DNA of 64,000 bases from positions 3,534,001-3,598,000 of the forward strand of contig CP143430.1 in assembly GCA_039636795.1 (NCBI GenBank). Direction: 5' to 3'. The translations under genes and the position numbers were made by a program. The DNA is from Micrococcaceae bacterium Sec5.1. GTDB lineage: Bacteria > Actinomycetota > Actinomycetes > Actinomycetales > Micrococcaceae. Shown here piece by piece: positions 8,779-18,271 of the stretch (its first letter is position 1; each line of letters starts with the position of its first letter). Under the pieces are notes generated by a model. It saw only the letters and a list, made by a program, of their open reading frames with translations. It had not been told where the DNA came from and did no database searches.

Positions 8779-11700
8779 ATGACCGGTCCTTCAGCTACCC
8801 GACCACAGCAAGTCCTCAAAGGTTTTCTCTTGCCTTTGGTGATTGCCATGGTTGCAGCTTTGCTGCCTCTTACTGCCCCGGCGGCCGTCGCAGCGGGACC
8901 ATGCGACCCCGGAATGAATCCTGTGGTGTGTGAAAATTCCAAACCCGGAAGTCCACCTTCAGAGTGGGACATTGTTGGCGCAGGTGACGACAGCATCCAA
9001 GGCTTCTCCACGGAAATCAGCGTCAATGCCGGGCAGCCCATTCGTTTCAAGATCGATACGGATGCGCCAAGCTACACAATCGCGATATATCGGACAGGGT
9101 GGTATGGGGGCGACGGGGCTCGCAAGATCGCTAACGTAACGCCGTCGGCTTTCCGGCAAAACCAGCCCCCGTGCATCAGCGATCTGACCACCGAATTGTA
9201 CGATTGTGCAAATTGGGCTGTCTCGGCTACCTGGCAGGTGCCTCCAACGGCCGTTTCAGGGGTATACCTCGCTTTGCTGACCCGGGCCGACAATGGAGAT
9301 CAGAGCCACATTACGTTTATAGTCCGCGCAGACGGGAGTCATTCAGATGTGGTGTTCCAAACTTCAGACTCGACATGGCAGGCATACAACACCTACGGCG
9401 GGTCGGATTTGTACCAAGGTGCAGCCCATGGCCGTTCGTACAAAGTCAGTTATAACCGTCCGGTAACAACCCGGGACGGGACCGGTGGACGCGACTTTTA
9501 CTTCTCCAACGAATATCCCATGGTGCGGTTCCTAGAGCAGAACGGGTACGACGTTAGCTACATCAGCGGCCTCGACACCGACAGCCGGGGTTCCGAGCTG
9601 CTCAACCATAAGGTGTTTCTCTCAGTTGGCCACGATGAGTATTGGTCCGGCGCCCAGCGGACCAATGTCACTGCGGCGCGGGATGCTGGTGTTAATCTGC
9701 AGTTCCTTTCGGGCAACGAAATGTACTGGCGCACTCGCTATGAACCTTCCCCTGTTGATGGAACCGCTGGACGTACGCTGACGTGTTACAAGGAGACCTG
9801 GGCCAACAGCAAAATAGATCCCAGCACCGGCTGGACGGGCACTTGGCGTGATCCCCGCTTTGCCTCTCAAGCCAATGGAGGTGGTCTTCCGGAGAACGGA
9901 CTCACTGGAACCGCCTACATGTCCAATTTCTCAGATCTTCCCGTCACAGTCAGTGCCGCGGAAGGCAAGGCCAGACTGTGGCGAAATACGTCTTTGGCTT
10001 CCTTACCGTCCGGGACGTCTGCGCAGCTTGCACAGAGCACCATCGGCTATGAGTCCGACGAAGACCTGGACAATGGCTTTCGTCCAGCTGGATTGATCCA
10101 GTTGTCGACTACCGTAGGAGACGTCCCCCAGTATCTTCAGGATTTCGGGAACACGGTTCAACCTGGACGCACCACGCACCACGTCACGCTCTACCGTGCG
10201 GCTAGTGGGGCGCTGGTCTTTTCGGCAGGCAGTGTCCAGTGGACCTGGGGCCTGGATCAAGTACATGACGGTGGCGGTCCAGCCGCGGATACAAGAATGC
10301 GCCAGGCGCAGGTCAACCTCTTGGCCGATATGGACGCGCAACCCTCCTCGCGGGCCGCCGGTCTGGTTGCCGCGGCCGCCAGCACAGACAAGAGTGGGCC
10401 CTCGGTCGTCATCAACGCACCAGTAAACGCTGCAACCGTCGCCCACGGCGTCAACGTGACGGTCACTGGAACGGCCTCCGATGTTGGCGGTGTAGTCGCT
10501 GGCGTAGAGGTTTCAACGGACGGCGGTGCCACATGGCACCCGGCCACGGGGAAGTCGACATGGACCTACACCTATATCCAAAAGGGCTTCGCGGCGGCGA
10601 CCATCCAGGTTCGAGCCATGGACGACAGCGCCAACATTGGCACTGCTGCCGTACGCAACCTGACCGTGAGCGGACCCTATAGTGTTTTTGGCCAGACGGT
10701 TCCAGCCATCCAGGACTCCGGGGACGGTGGGGCCTATGAGATGGGGCTTCGTTTCAGTCCCTCGGTGGACGGCTTCATCACCGGTGTCCGTTTCTACAAG
10801 AGCGGCTCCAACACAGGGGTTCACACCGGCTCACTTTGGAGCTCCTCCGGCGAGCGCCTGGCCCAGGCCACCTTCACCAATGAAACGGAATCGGGTTGGC
10901 AGACTACCTTGTTCAGTCACCCAGTGGCCGTCGCTGCCGGGCAAAAGTACACGGTCTCCTACTGGGCACCTAACGGACACTATTCAACAAGGGACTTTCA
11001 GTGGGCGAGCGTCGGCTCGCCAGACGGACCCCTTACCGTCGCCGGCGGATTCGGCTCTGAACCCGCCGGAGTCTACAGCACTTCCCCAGGCTTTCCGACT
11101 GCGAGTTTCAACGGTGGGAACTACTTCGCGGACGCTGTATTCAGCACAGTTGACAACTCACCCATGACCGTATCCGGGCAAACGCCTTACCCATCGTCGT
11201 CGAGCGTTTCCGTAGCGACAAAGGTGACCGGCGTGTTCTCGAAACCTGTCACGTCCTCCAGCGTGCAACTGACACTGGAGTCTTCATCTGGGCAAATAGC
11301 TGGTACAACCACATACGACGCTACAACCCGACGGGCAACGTTTACGCCATCCACGGCCTTGGCATTCAGCACGCAGTTTACGGCAACTTTGTCGGGTACA
11401 GACTCGGCCGGCGGCCCCGTTACGGCCGGTGGCACGTGGGCCTTCACAACCGCAGCTACACTGCCCGTCCCAGGGGATTGCCCGTGTAGCCTCTTCAATG
11501 ATTCGGTAACTCCGGGCATCGCCGAAGTGCGTGAGGGTGTGCCCTTGACACTGGGAGTCCGGTTCTCCAGCGTAGCTGCCGGACAAGTGCTGGGTATGCG
11601 TTTCTACAAGTCTTTGGGAAACACCGACACCCACTACGGTGCCCTATACACGGGTTCAGGGCAGCAGCTCGCTACTGTTGGGTTTGCGAATGAAAGTGCC

Positions 11701-13596
11701 TCTGGCTGGCAGACTGCAATATTCAGTCAGCCGATCCAGATGGCCGCGAACACTGACTATATAGTGTCCTACAAAACATCCTCGGGAATCTATTCGGTGA
11801 CCCCAAATGGCTTCGGGCAAGGTATGAGCGTGGGTCCACTGCGGGCCGCCGGGGATGCGGGCGCGTACACATACAACGGTGATTTCGCCGGTGCCCGATC
11901 AACGTCGAGTTACTTGGTTGATGTGATCGTGGATGTGCCACCCCCAGCGTTCACACTCAGTGCCCAAGCGCCCCTCCCGGGATCTTCAAGTGTGCCTCTT
12001 GATGCAGTCGTCAGCGCTGTACTCTCAGAGCCAGTGGAGAGTTCGACTGTCGATCTTGTCGTTCGGGACTCCAGCGGCGCGTCGGTGAGTGGTTCAGTCA
12101 CCTATGATGGTGCTACGCGCAAGGTGTCGTTCACTCCTGCAGCGCCACTCGCCGCCGGTGGGAGTTTCACAGCTCGCGTGACCGCTACCGCAGTGTCCGG
12201 GCGCGCCTTGACGGACTCCAGTTGGTCATTTAGTACTGTACCAGCGCAACGCATCCAAGGCGTTTGCCCGTGTACCCTCTATCAGGACACTGTAACGCCA
12301 TCCGTTTTAGAAGCCAGTGACGGCGTGCCCCTGAGCCTTGGTGTCAAGTTCTCCAGCGACATAAATGGCGAGGTCACAGGAATCCGATTCTACAAGGCAC
12401 CAGGTAACACGGGTATTCACACTGGCTTCCTTTACACAGCAACCGGACAGTTACTGGCCACGGCCACGTTCGCAAATGAGTCCTCCACAGGCTGGCAAAC
12501 AGCAATGCTCAGCCAACCTGTCCAAATTAGCGCCGGAATAGACTACATCGTTGATTACAAATCCCCGAGCGGGATCTTTTCGTTTACTCCAGACGGGTTT
12601 GGAACGGGCTTTACGAGCGGTCCACTGAAGGTTTCGTCAAATTCGGGCACCTTCTCGTACAACAGCGACTTCGCCGGCTCACCTTCAACATACAGCTACT
12701 TGGTAGATCTGGTGTTCATGGCACCAGTACAGCCACTGACTGTTACTGCGCAGGTGCCGGCACCCGAAACATCTGACGTTTCCCGCGACGCCAAGCCATC
12801 GATTACTTTTTCGTCAGCCATCCGGTCAGGAGCCTCCCTCACCGTTACGGCGGATGGAGTATCCGTGCCGGGCTCCACCGCTCTTTCCGGGGACAGCAAG
12901 ACCCTCACCTTCACTCCGTCGTCAACACTGCCCGACGGAGCGACTATGAGCGTCGCGGTTTCGGGCGTCACTTCCATTCAGGGCCAAGCTGCCGGGCCCA
13001 TACAATGGGAATTCACGACGATGAATCCTGCTGCCCATATGTTTGGTGCTTTGGAGCCTCAAACGTCGTCTGTCGACGACTCCTCCTCTGTGGAACTCGG
13101 AACAGCATTCACCGTAGCTCAAGCCGGCAACATCACAGGGATTCGTTTCTACAAGGGAACAGGGAATACAGGAGTCCACGTTGGTACTTTGTGGGACAAC
13201 ACGGGCAACAGCTTGGCTCAAGTGACGTTCACAAACGAGACCCCGACAGGCTGGCAGACTGCCCTGTTGGCCAGCCCGATAAGTCTGGTCCCGGGCCAAA
13301 CTTATGTCGTTTCTTACCTCGCACCTAACGGCCACTATTCCTACACTTCCGGTTTCTTCAACGCCACCTGGACCGCTGGTGTCTTTACTGCCTCGGGGCC
13401 TAATAACGGCCTTTACCGGTATGGCTCCGGAGGCGTCATGCCTGCAAACTCCTGGAACGCCACGAACTACTTTGTGGATGTTGTGTACTCCACCACTACC
13501 GCGACAGCGCAAACCCAGGCGAGCGCTACAGAAACGCCGACCCCGACAGCAACGGCCACTCCCACACCCACCGCGTCCCCAACCTCCACCCAGTGA
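8779..13596 (+). CDS. Exported multi-domain protein: DMFA2-like domain plus four DUF4082 and Ig-like repeats
   Basis: This 1605-residue protein has a signal peptide (hydrophobic 15-35, cleavage likely after AVAAG). Residues about 50-510 resemble the C-terminal domain of the N,N-dimethylformamidase large subunit, with HDEYW at 285-289, GNEMYWR at 312-318 and GYESDED at 423-429; whether it keeps amidase activity is unknown. An Ig-like domain follows (about 535-630). DUF4082 domains at about 634-791, 902-1053, 1163-1314 and 1421-1572 (each with RFYK, N.T..H.G.L, GWQT and a conserved aromatic end) alternate with three SbsA-type Ig domains (795-892, 1056-1155, 1318-1415). Domains 2 and 3 are each preceded by a CPC motif. 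The tail is a Thr/Pro/Ala-rich stretch with no sortase motif. Third codon positions look less GC-rich than in neighbours, suggesting acquisition. AGGAG precedes the ATG. Confidence 0.8.
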   Translation: MTGPSATRPQQVLKGFLLPLVIAMVAALLPLTAPAAVAAGPCDPGMNPVVCENSKPGSPPSEWDIVGAGDDSIQGFSTEISVNAGQPIRFKIDTDAPSYTIAIYRTGWYGGDGARKIANVTPSAFRQNQPPCISDLTTELYDCANWAVSATWQVPPTAVSGVYLALLTRADNGDQSHITFIVRADGSHSDVVFQTSDSTWQAYNTYGGSDLYQGAAHGRSYKVSYNRPVTTRDGTGGRDFYFSNEYPMVRFLEQNGYDVSYISGLDTDSRGSELLNHKVFLSVGHDEYWSGAQRTNVTAARDAGVNLQFLSGNEMYWRTRYEPSPVDGTAGRTLTCYKETWANSKIDPSTGWTGTWRDPRFASQANGGGLPENGLTGTAYMSNFSDLPVTVSAAEGKARLWRNTSLASLPSGTSAQLAQSTIGYESDEDLDNGFRPAGLIQLSTTVGDVPQYLQDFGNTVQPGRTTHHVTLYRAASGALVFSAGSVQWTWGLDQVHDGGGPAADTRMRQAQVNLLADMDAQPSSRAAGLVAAAASTDKSGPSVVINAPVNAATVAHGVNVTVTGTASDVGGVVAGVEVSTDGGATWHPATGKSTWTYTYIQKGFAAATIQVRAMDDSANIGTAAVRNLTVSGPYSVFGQTVPAIQDSGDGGAYEMGLRFSPSVDGFITGVRFYKSGSNTGVHTGSLWSSSGERLAQATFTNETESGWQTTLFSHPVAVAAGQKYTVSYWAPNGHYSTRDFQWASVGSPDGPLTVAGGFGSEPAGVYSTSPGFPTASFNGGNYFADAVFSTVDNSPMTVSGQTPYPSSSSVSVATKVTGVFSKPVTSSSVQLTLESSSGQIAGTTTYDATTRRATFTPSTALAFSTQFTATLSGTDSAGGPVTAGGTWAFTTAATLPVPGDCPCSLFNDSVTPGIAEVREGVPLTLGVRFSSVAAGQVLGMRFYKSLGNTDTHYGALYTGSGQQLATVGFANESASGWQTAIFSQPIQMAANTDYIVSYKTSSGIYSVTPNGFGQGMSVGPLRAAGDAGAYTYNGDFAGARSTSSYLVDVIVDVPPPAFTLSAQAPLPGSSSVPLDAVVSAVLSEPVESSTVDLVVRDSSGASVSGSVTYDGATRKVSFTPAAPLAAGGSFTARVTATAVSGRALTDSSWSFSTVPAQRIQGVCPCTLYQDTVTPSVLEASDGVPLSLGVKFSSDINGEVTGIRFYKAPGNTGIHTGFLYTATGQLLATATFANESSTGWQTAMLSQPVQISAGIDYIVDYKSPSGIFSFTPDGFGTGFTSGPLKVSSNSGTFSYNSDFAGSPSTYSYLVDLVFMAPVQPLTVTAQVPAPETSDVSRDAKPSITFSSAIRSGASLTVTADGVSVPGSTALSGDSKTLTFTPSSTLPDGATMSVAVSGVTSIQGQAAGPIQWEFTTMNPAAHMFGALEPQTSSVDDSSSVELGTAFTVAQAGNITGIRFYKGTGNTGVHVGTLWDNTGNSLAQVTFTNETPTGWQTALLASPISLVPGQTYVVSYLAPNGHYSYTSGFFNATWTAGVFTASGPNNGLYRYGSGGVMPANSWNATNYFVDVVYSTTTATAQTQASATETPTPTATATPTPTASPTSTQ

Positions 13597-13655
13597 GGCG
13601 CTTTGATATGCGGCCTTCTTCAAACCTGCTGACGCCCTGACGCCTCCGAACTGCT

Positions 13656-13690
13656 AACGTCCGGCCCCCTGAACTCCAGGGCCGGACGTT
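13656..13690. terminator. Bidirectional terminator after the exported-protein gene
   Basis: A perfect 12-bp stem AACGTCCGGCCC (13656-13667) pairs with 13679-13690. It lies between the convergent exported-protein and beta-propeller genes. The remaining 13597-13752 shows nothing else. Confidence 0.75.
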
Positions 13691-13752
13691 GGCATTTGAG
13701 GTCGGCACTTATGCTCGCAAACCCAGCACACGTAGCCCCGCAGCATCAAAAT

Positions 13753-14790
13753 TCAGCGGATTACGCTGGGCGACCACGCGTGGGGGATAAACAGGCTTGG
13801 CTGTGACGCCGTATCCGTCGCCAGCTTCCAGATGTTGCTGTCCCCTGGAGTGTTTTCGTCGGCCAATCCGTAAAGCACGTTTTGGTTGTCCAACCATTCG
13901 ACTTGGTCATCCACGCTTCGCTTCTCCGAAAGGACAGTTTCCTGTCCTGTAGCCAAGTCAAGCAGTGCTACCTTCCAGTGCGCAGTCAACGGCCCGGCGT
14001 CGTTCTTTTTATAGGCAATCCGCGTGCCATCCGGTGAGATGGACGGGCACTCAACGTTATCGTGGACCGCAGTCAGGGTCTTGGCCGACAAGCTGCCGCG
14101 AACAAGCCAGATACGCCCGGCGGACGCCGCAGTGGCGTAGAAAACATCACTTTGCCCGGGTACGAACGTGACCCCCCAGATGTTTCTGTCCGTGGCCTGC
14201 AAGCGCTCGCCGTTGACTATCAGGGAGAAATCCTCCAGATTCCCCGAACCACCTGAACCACTTGCAGTGAAGTTGATTTCAGTAGCGGTGGAGAACCCTG
14301 CAGTCGCATAGGAATGGCCTGCGACGAAGACAGTGGTGGCAATCATGGTCCCGTCAGCACTGATCCGCGTTCGGCTCGGTATTCCAGGAACGGGCCACGC
14401 CCGCTGCTGTTGCCAGTCGCGATCCAGGACAGCGGCTTCGAAGGCGGTCACGAGGCCGCGGTTCGTTTTGAGGCAAATTACCGTGGACGCGGTGCCGTAG
14501 ACCCTGTCGCAGGCCTGCTCGCTCACTGCGCGTGTGCCGTCGGGAGAGGACAACGGTACGGTAGCGGCATTACCGTAGCCCTGTCCGCCTGCCGTGTTCC
14601 GAAAAAGGACGAACGGAACAGCCGGCAACGGCTGGCCGGCGCTGACCCCTACGGACGGGGCAGCAGTGCGGCTCTCCTCAAATCGCTGATAGGCGCCAAC
14701 TGCATAAATACCCGCCGCAGCAAGCACAACTGCCGTTACCGCAAGGAGAATGCCCCACCGTAGCCTTCCGCCAATGAAGGTAGCGCTCAT
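13753..14790 (-). CDS. Membrane-anchored beta-propeller (TolB/WD40-like) protein
   Basis: With the ATG at 14790 the product is 345 residues. It has one N-terminal membrane segment (RWGILLAVTAVVLAAAGIYAVGAYQRF) and an extracytoplasmic domain with propeller-like blades such as ECPSISPDGTRIAYKKNDAG and VALLDLATGQETVLSEK. An earlier in-frame start (14850) lies inside the upstream gene. The chosen ATG overlaps the stop of the MFS gene by 4 bp (ATGA) and puts the signal anchor at the very N-terminus. It is the last gene of a four-gene unit running from 17249. Function unknown; such propellers usually mediate binding. Confidence 0.7.
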   Translation of the reverse strand: MSATFIGGRLRWGILLAVTAVVLAAAGIYAVGAYQRFEESRTAAPSVGVSAGQPLPAVPFVLFRNTAGGQGYGNAATVPLSSPDGTRAVSEQACDRVYGTASTVICLKTNRGLVTAFEAAVLDRDWQQQRAWPVPGIPSRTRISADGTMIATTVFVAGHSYATAGFSTATEINFTASGSGGSGNLEDFSLIVNGERLQATDRNIWGVTFVPGQSDVFYATAASAGRIWLVRGSLSAKTLTAVHDNVECPSISPDGTRIAYKKNDAGPLTAHWKVALLDLATGQETVLSEKRSVDDQVEWLDNQNVLYGLADENTPGDSNIWKLATDTASQPSLFIPHAWSPSVIR

Positions 14791-16106
14791 TCGTTGGCCA
14801 GCTTGGGTCTGGCTCCAGGCAGAATGAAGACGACTGCCACTACTGCACATGCCAACAACGCTCCGGCGGCAACCATGGCTGTGGAGGCACCTACTGCGTA
14901 CCAGAGAACGCCAAAACCGGCCGAGGCCGCCATCCTGCTCAAAGCAACCACGGTCTGTGCGGAGGCGATGCCTGTCGCCAGCTTGCCTGGAGGGGTCAAC
15001 TGGCTGGCCAAGGCCGCCAGCACTCCGTCAGTTGCTGCATAGAACCCGCCAAGAAGGATCAGGCAGCCCACAGTGCTCCATAGGCCACCGAAAGGTGCCG
15101 CCGCCAGAAAGTAGCAGGCAAGCAGGGCGATATGGCCGCCCACGAAGACCGGGACCCTGCCCACGCGGTCGGCCAGCCGCCCCAGTGGAATCGCAAACGC
15201 CAGGAACACAACGTTGGTTCCGACGAAAAGCAACGGAAACCACTGAACCGCAAAGGAATCCCGGTCCTGCAGTACCAGGTAGATGAAACCGTCACCAATG
15301 GTCAGCAAGCCAAGGAGACCCGCAGAGATCAATAACTTGCCCAGGCCCGGCTCCCGCAGGTGGCTCCACGAGAACGCGAAGAGCCGAGGCCGTTGCTTCC
15401 GGGAGACGGCTGCTGGTTCGGCGCCGCTGGTGGCTTTGATCCCTCTCAGCCCATCCGCCCGAAGGTCCGGCACCACCAGCCCCAGAACTGCAACGCCGAT
15501 GATCGCAAAAGCCAGGGACACCACAAAAACGGTGCTGAAGCCATTGGGGATCATCAGCAGCACGAGGAAGGCAATCATTGGCCCTGCGGCGGCCCCGATG
15601 TTGTCCAACATTCTGTGGACGCCAAAGGAACGGGCCAGGTGTTCGGGTTGCGCTGAAACAGTGATGAGCGCATCACGTGGAGCCGTGCGAATGCCTTTGC
15701 CGATCCTGTCTCCGGTCACAATGGCCGCTACCGCCCAGAACCCTCCTGCGAACAGGAAACCTATCCTGGCGAGCATGGACAACCCGTAGCCGGCCAAGGC
15801 GATGCGTTTCGGATGTCCGCTGCGGTCCGCGGCCCAGCCCGCCGCGATCCTGACAATTGCACTTGCGCCTTGGTTAATGCCGTCGATGAATCCGAAGGCG
15901 ATGGTTGAAAGGCCCAGGAAGCCTGTCACATACAGCGGGAGGATTGCCGTCACGGACTCCGATGACACATCCGTCACCATGCTGACCAGGCCGAGCCACA
16001 AGATGACCGGGGACAAACGAAACGGCACCTCGCTGGATAGTGCCGTCGTGGCTCCCCGGGGTTTTTCCCGTTTTCCACCGCTGCGATCCGAAAGTGAGAT
16101 GTACAT
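14787..16106 (-). CDS. MFS transporter
   Basis: The 439-residue protein has about twelve hydrophobic segments. MFS loop motifs are GWAADRSGHPKRIALAGYG in the first half and GRLADRVGRVPVFVGGHIA in the second. A basic cytoplasmic linker (about 215-245) separates the halves. The N-terminus includes VSMVTDVSSESVTAILPLYV, and GKGIRTAPRDALI follows TM4, a pattern found in an uncharacterised MFS subfamily. It starts 7 bp after the exported-protein gene and overlaps the beta-propeller gene. Substrate unknown. Confidence 0.85.
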   Translation of the reverse strand: MYISLSDRSGGKREKPRGATTALSSEVPFRLSPVILWLGLVSMVTDVSSESVTAILPLYVTGFLGLSTIAFGFIDGINQGASAIVRIAAGWAADRSGHPKRIALAGYGLSMLARIGFLFAGGFWAVAAIVTGDRIGKGIRTAPRDALITVSAQPEHLARSFGVHRMLDNIGAAAGPMIAFLVLLMIPNGFSTVFVVSLAFAIIGVAVLGLVVPDLRADGLRGIKATSGAEPAAVSRKQRPRLFAFSWSHLREPGLGKLLISAGLLGLLTIGDGFIYLVLQDRDSFAVQWFPLLFVGTNVVFLAFAIPLGRLADRVGRVPVFVGGHIALLACYFLAAAPFGGLWSTVGCLILLGGFYAATDGVLAALASQLTPPGKLATGIASAQTVVALSRMAASAGFGVLWYAVGASTAMVAAGALLACAVVAVVFILPGARPKLANE

Positions 16107-16113
16107 GTGGCCC

Positions 16114-16818
16114 CTAGTCCGCCGTCGTATGCAAGCTGCCCAAAAGCTGGAAGCGTGATACGCCGGTTCCGGTCACCGAAACTGACACCGTCACTGTGTC
16201 CGTGCCACGCACGAACCTCGCGGCTAGAGCTCCGTCCGGCGCGGGCGCATCCTCGGACCAAAAGCCTTGCCCGACCAACGACTGGCGGAAAGCGCCCAGA
16301 ACGTCTTCCTGAGACGTGCCCACGATCCCGTCCGCCGTCAGCTGCAGGACGTTGCCTGAACTAGAGATGCTGGTGGAGCCCACCGTCGTCCCGGCTGGCA
16401 GGGTCACAACGCTGCTGGGCCAGCCCTCGACCACCGAGCCCTTCGCTGTGCCCGATTTCGGCAATGGACCAGTGATGAGTGGGGCCGGTGCAGACGGTAC
16501 CGGGAGCCCGGTGGGTGTGGCTGTCACAGGAGGCAGGACCTCCAGCGGCTTGGCTGCTGTTCCGCCGTCGCCTGAACCGTTACCTGAACCGTCTGATGGG
16601 ACGCTTGACGAACTGCCCGACGTCGGGCTGCCGGAGGGAGGCGCACTGGCGTTGCCGGAAGAGTTGCCGTTCGAGGGATCCCCGCCAGGACTCGGAGATG
16701 CCGAGCTCTGGGCAGTTGCCGGTCCGGGTTTGGAGGCCATCTGGTCCAGGACGAGAGCTACCGCGGCGATGAGGACGGCGAGGCAGATGCCCGCGATCAC
16801 CAGGCGCCGCGCCATCAT
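16114..16818 (-). CDS. Hypothetical exported/anchored protein
   Basis: The 234-residue product has a signal anchor (RRLVIAGICLAVLIAAVALVL). A Ser/Gly/Pro-rich linker spans about 33-85. A compact C-terminal domain (about 130-234) includes VGTSQEDVLGAFRQSLVGQGFWSEDAPAPDG and DTVTVSVSVTGTGVSRFQLLG. I do not recognise the domain. Two tandem ATG codons are possible starts; the first overlaps the stop of the upstream holin-like gene by 4 bp. Its place inside a coupled gene string with a transporter and a propeller suggests a shared envelope role, which is inference. Confidence 0.65.
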   Translation of the reverse strand: MMARRLVIAGICLAVLIAAVALVLDQMASKPGPATAQSSASPSPGGDPSNGNSSGNASAPPSGSPTSGSSSSVPSDGSGNGSGDGGTAAKPLEVLPPVTATPTGLPVPSAPAPLITGPLPKSGTAKGSVVEGWPSSVVTLPAGTTVGSTSISSSGNVLQLTADGIVGTSQEDVLGAFRQSLVGQGFWSEDAPAPDGALAARFVRGTDTVTVSVSVTGTGVSRFQLLGSLHTTAD

Positions 16819-17249
16819 GGCTTGCCCGGACTTGCCGCGCCGCCGAGGAGCTCGTGGGCCTTCGCCTCAAGCCCGTCGTCGACGAAATCGTAAATGAACG
16901 ATGCCAACCAGATCACCAAGGTAGCGCCGATCCAGCCGAAGATGCCGTTGATGGTGAAACCGTTGGAAAAGAGGCTTGTTACCAGAAGAATTGCCAGGGT
17001 GGCCAGGAGTCCCGCGGCCACCGTCAGGGCCTTGCTGAGGATCCACGTGCGCCTGTCCGCCCGCTGCGCGTGGCGACGGTGGAAAAGGGCCAGAATCAAG
17101 GGTTTGACCAAAAGAGTGGCCGCCGTGAACACCACGACGGCCCAAAGAAACCCGGCTCCCAAACGGACCCCGGGAAGAACTGACGCCACCCACAACGTGA
17201 TGGCGTTGAAAACCAATGCGATGGCGATCCGAATCGCCAAGCTTTTCAT
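16815..17249 (-). CDS. Small four-TM membrane protein (phage holin 4_2 superfamily type)
   Basis: The 144-residue protein has four hydrophobic segments (about 6-25, 30-52, 70-90, 100-125). The first two, NAITLWVASVLPGVRLG and VVVFTAATLLVKPLILALF, match the mycobacterial four-TM holin-superfamily pattern, as does NGFTINGIFGWIGATLVIWLASFIYDF. Despite the family name these proteins are common chromosomal membrane proteins without proven lytic activity. It is the first gene of the four-gene unit and lies 46 bp downstream of mutM, so it may be read through from mutM. Confidence 0.7.
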   Translation of the reverse strand: MKSLAIRIAIALVFNAITLWVASVLPGVRLGAGFLWAVVVFTAATLLVKPLILALFHRRHAQRADRRTWILSKALTVAAGLLATLAILLVTSLFSNGFTINGIFGWIGATLVIWLASFIYDFVDDGLEAKAHELLGGAASPGKP

Positions 17250-17295
17250 GGGGACAGTCTCCCATTGAGATCCGGATTCCGGAACAGTTTTGGCC

Positions 17296-18252
17296 CTACC
17301 AACGCCCGTTTCGCGGCCGTGGCTGACAAACGGGACATGTGTAGGAAGACCGGTTCATGAATTGCTCACGTTTGATGATCGTGTGCAAGCCCGCTGCCTC
17401 GCAACGGCTGCACAGCTCACCTGCGCGTCCGTAGGCATTCAGCGAGCGGGCGAAGTATCCCGAATCACCGTTTACGTTGACATATAAGGAGTCAAAGCTC
17501 GTGCCTCCCGCAGCCAACGCCGCATCCATGACCGCTTGTGCGGCCTGCACAAGGCGGACAGCATCGCCGCGTCGCAACGTATCGGTTGGCCTGGCGTAAT
17601 GCAGGCGGGCACGCCAGAGAGCCTCGTCCGCATAAATGTTGCCGATTCCGGAAATCACCGACTGGTCCAGCAGCGCCCGCTTCAGGCCAGTTTTTCGGCC
17701 CTTTACCTTGCGGTAGAAGGTGTCGAAGGAGAAGCAGGGGTCCAGCGGGTCCCTCGCAATGTGCGCGGCTTCCTCGGCGATCTCGGGCAGGGGCGTTTCC
17801 CCCAAGCCTCCAGGGCCGCCGTCGGGAGTTGGCACCAGGGACGTCACAAACAGGCCGCCGAAAATGCGCTGGTCCACAAATCGCAGTTGCTCCGGCATGC
17901 CGTCCACTGGGCTAAGGCAGATTCTGACTTTGAGATGCTTCTCGTCAGGGACATTGGGGTCTTGCATGAGCAGTTGTCCGCTCATGCCCAGATGAGCCAT
18001 CAGCGCTACCTTGGGTAGGGTGCTGTCAACGGAATCCGAGCTGTCCATGGCCAACGGCATCCAGAGAAACTTGCCCCGGCGGACGACGTCCATCACCGTG
18101 GCGTGCTCAAGATTCCCAATGAAGTCCTCTGTGCCAAGGTCATGCCTGCGGATCGAGCGGGGGTCAAGGACGTCAACCCCAGTAATGGTGCGGCCACGGA
18201 CCCAGCGGGCCAGGCCACGGCGAACGACTTCTACTTCGGGAAGTTCAGGCAT
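17296..18252 (-). CDS. mutM: Formamidopyrimidine-DNA glycosylase
   Basis: The 318-residue protein begins [14 protein letters not shown], with the N-terminal Pro2 nucleophile and Glu3. It ends in the zinc finger [27 protein letters not shown]. The helix-two-turn-helix section is present ([38 protein letters not shown]). It excises 8-oxoguanine and formamidopyrimidines and nicks the abasic site. It is somewhat longer than the 270-290 typical residues owing to an insertion around 135-165 ([25 protein letters not shown]). It follows rnc after 19 bp. Confidence 0.95.
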   Translation of the reverse strand: MPELPEVEVVRRGLARWVRGRTITGVDVLDPRSIRRHDLGTEDFIGNLEHATVMDVVRRGKFLWMPLAMDSSDSVDSTLPKVALMAHLGMSGQLLMQDPNVPDEKHLKVRICLSPVDGMPEQLRFVDQRIFGGLFVTSLVPTPDGGPGGLGETPLPEIAEEAAHIARDPLDPCFSFDTFYRKVKGRKTGLKRALLDQSVISGIGNIYADEALWRARLHYARPTDTLRRGDAVRLVQAAQAVMDAALAAGGTSFDSLYVNVNGDSGYFARSLNAYGRAGELCSRCEAAGLHTIIKREQFMNRSSYTCPVCQPRPRNGRW

Positions 18253-18271
18253 GGGATTTGTGGACTCGGCT

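Noticed and set aside
16815..17249. Prophage remnant suggested by the holin-like protein
   Set aside because: No endolysin, integrase, structural gene or attachment site is nearby; the four-TM holin-superfamily name is loosely applied to chromosomal membrane proteins.
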